A stretch of 25,518 nt of DNA, taken from the NCBI GenBank assembly GCA_902761955.1, contig CACWMM010000021.1, positions 1 to 25,518 of the forward strand. The letters are read 5' to 3'. Every line of letters starts with the position of its first letter. Within the stretch, counting starts at the first letter, position 1. The translations under genes and the position numbers were made by a program. Origin of the DNA: Parafannyhessea sp902761955 (GTDB lineage Bacteria; Actinomycetota; Coriobacteriia; Coriobacteriales; Atopobiaceae). The notes under the pieces are model-generated. The model had not been told where the DNA came from. It saw only the letters and a program-made list of their open reading frames with translations, and ran no database searches. Positions 22,886-25,518 of this stretch are shown piece by piece.

Positions 22886-24325
22886 CTAAGACCAAATTTC
22901 TTTAATTATGAGCGCGACAAGTTCAGATTCACGAACCAATGAGTCTCGGTCTACCGACAAGGTGCCATGGGCCCACTTGCACAAGATGGCATCAAGATTA
23001 TGGTCACCATTAGTCCAATCAGCGGCAAAAACAAAATCGTTTACTCTAGCGCTGTCCACCTTGTTCTTGATTCTTGGCTTTGCAACACTCTTCAAGAAAT
23101 GTTTTAGAGAGTTATCTCCATAATCCTCGTTAACTGAAGCGTAGTATTCTCTAGCAACGGTTTCTACAAGTAGCCTGAGAGAAATACCTAGGATGGGTAA
23201 TAGATGCTTCAGCTCATCAGGATGCTTTAGATACTGCTGGTCTATCCAGTCGATTCCTCGATATATATCATTTGACTTCGCTCCCTTTGGCCGAAGTGTT
23301 TGTCCAAACATCCTTTTGCCTGAGTTGTTGCTTACTGGTTTTTTACGTATATTGACGGCGTCATCCCGTGAGGTATCCCGTCTTCTGCGCTCACGCTCGT
23401 TCGTCATGTTATCGGGGACGGGGCCGAGGATTGCGGCTTCCCTGTTTCCGGAAGGTTCCACTACATCAGAAGCGCTTACTGCAAGATTTGTTCCAGCATT
23501 CTTATCAAAAGGCAGAGACTGTTGACTCTGTCGATTCGGCTCGATGCGCTGAACAGCCTCTTCAATAAGATTCACGCGATTTTGCCTCGTGTAGATAGAC
23601 TGCACGCCACCGCTAATCGTCTTAAGAACATCGAGCAGCAACTCATTATGCCCACCTAAGTAGTGGGCATCGTCTCCAGCAATGTTAATTCCAAGCTGCT
23701 GCCTAACCTTGGGAGTGGTAATAAACCTACCGAGATTTGTTGGAGGCATTTTTGCCGCCAAGGACCATAGCTCATTTTTTCCATAATCTTCTTCTAGATG
23801 CTTAACCAGCGAAAGAGCGCGTGCGGACTGGTGGTTTCCTCCACTAGAAAAGCGCGCTTTCTGAGTTGCGTTCCACTTGACTGTTCCGACGCCGTCCTGC
23901 TCTCCACCGTGGCGCAGTTCTAGCAGTCTGTGTATTTCATTTTCATCGTTACATACGTAGCACTCAATGACGCGATGTTTTTGCATTGCATCTGCAAGCT
24001 TTTCGAACTGTGGAGCTAATTTATTGAACTTTGCGGGGACTTTGCTGCTGTCCAACGAGAGCTTAATAGCAGTGACACGCCGGTTACCTTCGCGTACACG
24101 GTAGTCATCCGTTCCCTCTATCGGGCTGACAATCAGCAGCTCGGATGCATTGAGGCCATTAGCGGCAATATCACGGGCAAGGTTGAGTACCTTATTTCCC
24201 GTGGTCGTCGTTTGATCTTCAAGAATTGAGAAGAGCGCATCTTCCTCTGTGGATACCGCTTCGAATCTGGGGTTCTCCCCATCGGTGATGAGATGCTCAA
24301 TATCTATGCGTCGTTGCTCATTCAT
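22886..24325 (-). CDS. ParB/Srx-like domain protein of candidate defence operon
   Basis: The 479-residue protein begins with a ParB/sulfiredoxin-type domain: IEHLITDGENPRFEAV (8-23), LARDIAANGLNASELLIVSP (about 48-67) and YRVREGNRRVTAIKLSL (about 73-89). The E-G-N-R-R-xx-A motif corresponds to the nucleotide-binding GxRRxxA box of ParB proteins, which can bind or hydrolyse CTP or ATP. The middle (about 150-260) may be helical DNA-binding, a basic low-complexity linker lies near 290-340, and a folded C-terminal part (IDWIDQQYLKHPDELKHLLP, LRLLVETVAREYY) follows. I do not recognise the C-terminal family. It is first in the operon and starts about 42 bases from the CRISPR array. Chromosome partitioning is unlikely: no ParA accompanies it. 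Confidence 0.82.
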   Translation of the reverse strand: MNEQRRIDIEHLITDGENPRFEAVSTEEDALFSILEDQTTTTGNKVLNLARDIAANGLNASELLIVSPIEGTDDYRVREGNRRVTAIKLSLDSSKVPAKFNKLAPQFEKLADAMQKHRVIECYVCNDENEIHRLLELRHGGEQDGVGTVKWNATQKARFSSGGNHQSARALSLVKHLEEDYGKNELWSLAAKMPPTNLGRFITTPKVRQQLGINIAGDDAHYLGGHNELLLDVLKTISGGVQSIYTRQNRVNLIEEAVQRIEPNRQSQQSLPFDKNAGTNLAVSASDVVEPSGNREAAILGPVPDNMTNERERRRRDTSRDDAVNIRKKPVSNNSGKRMFGQTLRPKGAKSNDIYRGIDWIDQQYLKHPDELKHLLPILGISLRLLVETVAREYYASVNEDYGDNSLKHFLKSVAKPRIKNKVDSARVNDFVFAADWTNGDHNLDAILCKWAHGTLSVDRDSLVRESELVALIIKEIWS

Positions 24326-24367
24326 ACTTCCGTCACCCTGGCGTTGGTGTTAAGCGTTGCTCTCAAG
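24326..24367. promoter_or_regulatory. Shared gap: CRISPR leader end and ParB-like operon start
   Basis: These 42 bases lie between the divergent ParB-like start codon and the first CRISPR repeat. They must hold the 5' signals of the minus-strand operon and what remains of the CRISPR leader. The usual AT-rich leader of over 60 bases is not visible, and I could not find a good promoter for either direction. Confidence 0.4.
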
Positions 24368-24640
24368 GTGCTCCCCGCATACGCGGGGATGATCCCATAC
24401 AGCCCTAATTCTACCCTGTTCGCCAAAAGTGCTCCCCGCATACGCGGGGATGATCCCCTAGTCGTCGGGACGAGGGACGCGGGAGGCCTGTGCTCCCCGC
24501 ATACGCGGGGATGATCCCGGAGTCCGGGGGCCTCAGGCGCCTGGACGTGAGTGCTCCCCGCATACGCGGGGATGATCCCTACACAATGCTCGACAACTTA
24601 AAACTAGGCTAGTGCTCCCCGCATGTGCGGGGATAATTCC
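24368..24640 (+). CRISPR. Type I-E CRISPR array, 5 repeats and 4 spacers
   Basis: Four identical 29-bp repeats at 24368-24396, 24429-24457, 24490-24518 and 24551-24579, and a fifth, degenerate one at 24612-24640, are separated by four 32-bp spacers (exact 61-bp period). The repeat contains the stem CCCCGCATACGCGGGG and begins GTGCTCC, like type I-E repeats. The fifth repeat has CATGTG for CATACG and ATAATTCC for ATGATCCC; a further eroded half-repeat is visible at about 24661-24681. Decay at the right end places the leader on the left, giving transcription on the + strand. No cas gene is in the window, and only 42 bases lie between the array and the ParB-like gene. Confidence 0.97.
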
Positions 24641-24814
24641 TACTACGATGTGGACGCAAGCATTAACGCGGGAATGATTCTGCCAACTGCAATCTAGAGT
24701 GGAGAGGCGCGATGCACCTACCATTAGGTGTCTGCTGCCAGCAATCCAGACACAGTTTGGGGTTCGGCGCTGGCGCCGGCGTTGGGGGGTTGGTATGGAC
24801 GTGGGCCAGTGACG

Positions 24815-25138
24815 CTAGACGAGCGAGAGCAGCACGTACGCCGCGACGCCGGAGACGCAGCACCACAGCATGGAGCGCGTGCGCCACGCCACGAGCACTA
24901 CGACGCCGGCGGCGACTGTGGGCATGAGGCCGGGCCAGACGCCCGCGTCGAACATGGTGGGGGAGAGCAGGTCGTTTGCGACGAGCGCGGCAAACGCCGC
25001 CGGTGGGATGTAGCCGAGGGCCTCCGTGACGCGCGGTGAGAGCGGACGCCCCCTGAGCGCGAGCGCCGGAAGCACACGGCACGCCAGGATGAACGCGAAC
25101 GAGGACAGCCACAGGATCAGGAACTGGGATTGGGTCAT
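24815..25138 (-). CDS. azlD: AzlD-family branched-chain amino acid transport subunit
   Basis: This 107-residue membrane protein has three to four hydrophobic helices; family features are the N-terminal FILACRVLPALALRGRPLSPRV (as FILACRVLPAL / ALRGRPLSPRV) with its R-xxP...G motif, LGYIPPAAFAALVANDLL and VAAGVVVLVAWRTRSM. AzlD is the small partner of AzlC in export of branched-chain or other amino acids. It begins within the end of azlC (ATGA overlap at 25135-25138), the standard azlCD arrangement. Because azlC is broken just upstream, it is probably no longer functional as a transporter unless expressed from the element. Confidence 0.88.
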   Translation of the reverse strand: MTQSQFLILWLSSFAFILACRVLPALALRGRPLSPRVTEALGYIPPAAFAALVANDLLSPTMFDAGVWPGLMPTVAAGVVVLVAWRTRSMLWCCVSGVAAYVLLSLV

Positions 25139-25430
25139 CGGGGGCCGTCCTTCTCGCCCGTGGGCGCATTCGCCGCGGCTGCGGAGTGTTCGTGGTTGAG
25201 CTCGTGGCGGTTATGGCGCCCATGGCGCGTGCGGGGAAGCGCTCCCGCGGCGAGGCCGGCCGCAACGCCTGCGAGCGCAGCGACAGGCACGGCGACTCCG
25301 GCGGCTCCCGCCCACTTGCACGCGGCGACCGTGAGCGCGGCCGCCGCTGCCGCCGCGGCCGTGGGACGGGTGTGCGGCTGCGCCCACAGCAGGTAGATGA
25401 AGAACGACGTCATAGCGAATGTATTGCTTC
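25135..25430 (-). pseudogene. azlC: azlC remnant (3' end only), cut by insertion element
   Basis: The last ~95 codons read FAMTSFFIYLLWAQPHTRPT followed by Ala/Val-rich membrane helices, matching the C-terminal quarter of AzlC permeases (about 230 residues). Going upstream, the frame meets a TGA six codons before the internal Met at 25413, where AzlC should continue. The sequence beyond is repeat-rich, element-like DNA, so the gene was truncated by insertion. The missing 5' part may lie beyond the window on the far side of the element. Confidence 0.75.
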
Positions 25431-25431
25431 A

Positions 25432-25518
25432 CTTAGAAGTGGACCACCCCGTCACCGATATTTGAGCCGGTACCGTCACGAGAACTGAGCCACGTTGACG
25501 GGGCGGTGCCGGAATGAT
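25432..25518. mobile_element. End of an IS21-type insertion element (partial)
   Basis: Two tandem related sites, CCGTCACCGATATTTGAGCC (25449-25468) and CCGTCACGAGAACTGAGCC (25473-25491), share CCGTCAC...TGAGCC at about 24-bp spacing, and CCCCGTCA (25447-25454) is inverted at 25496-25503 (TGACGGGG). Multiple terminal repeats of this kind are typical of IS21-family ends, and the GGCTCA...GTGACGG wording is familiar from such elements (recollection, not a search). The element runs off the window; the exact insertion point, perhaps the palindromic CACTTAGAAGTG at 25430-25441, is unresolved. Confidence 0.55.

Noticed and set aside
22886..24325. Chromosome or plasmid partitioning ParB
   Set aside because: No ParA partner, no parS-like repeats nearby, and the operon partners are an OLD-type ATPase and a methyltransferase.

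Overview
The window looks like chromosome from a high-GC Gram-positive bacterium. GC-rich codon use, frequent GTG/TTG starts backed by Shine-Dalgarno sequences, an LCP/Wzz/BY-kinase/PHP-phosphatase surface-polysaccharide module and type I-E CRISPR repeats would all suit Coriobacteriia (an Olsenella/Collinsella-like genome). That placement is inference; no rRNA or marker gene is present.

Layout: (1) 1-333 is AT-rich intergenic DNA with four 12-bp repeats spaced exactly 33 bp apart. (2) 355-3147 holds a small membrane protein, a 7-TM-like membrane protein with a downstream TetR regulator and an upstream operator-like palindrome, and a membrane-anchored DUF4097-like protein. (3) 3417-17901 is a complete-looking Wzx/Wzy-type capsule or exopolysaccharide locus on the + strand. 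It runs LCP ligase, Wzz-like copolymerase, BY-kinase and PHP phosphatase, then an AT-rich control region with a G9 tract and large inverted repeats. After that come a priming sugar-phosphate transferase, two GT4 and two GT2 glycosyltransferases, a Wzy-like polymerase, a pyruvyltransferase, a Wzx flippase and an FrhB-like iron-sulfur protein. Most genes of the second half overlap or nearly touch, so they are probably one mRNA. GC changes sharply inside wzy and wzx, suggesting cassette recombination.

(4) 17902-24325 is a lower-GC accessory region. A decayed IS256-type transposase fragment lies at its left edge, then a minus-strand pair (unknown protein + EEP-fold hydrolase), then a decayed stretch that includes a broken plus-strand YraN/UPF0102 gene. 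Next is a compact minus-strand three-gene operon: ParB-like protein, ABC/OLD-type ATPase with a TOPRIM-like C-terminus, and D12-class adenine methyltransferase. I consider this triad the best candidate for an undescribed defence system. (5) 24368-24640 is a short type I-E CRISPR array with no cas genes and only about 42 bp between its leader end and the ParB-like gene. (6) 24815-25430 is azlD plus the 3' end of azlC, cut by what looks like an IS21-type element end that runs off the window.

How the genes fit together: the polysaccharide locus encodes lipid-linked repeat-unit assembly (priming enzyme, four glycosyltransferases, pyruvyl decoration), export (Wzx), polymerisation (Wzy), length control (Wzz/BY-kinase/phosphatase) and attachment to the wall (LCP). 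No sugar-nucleotide synthesis genes are present, so precursors must come from elsewhere. The accessory region is a probable defence island wedged between the polysaccharide locus and a CRISPR array.
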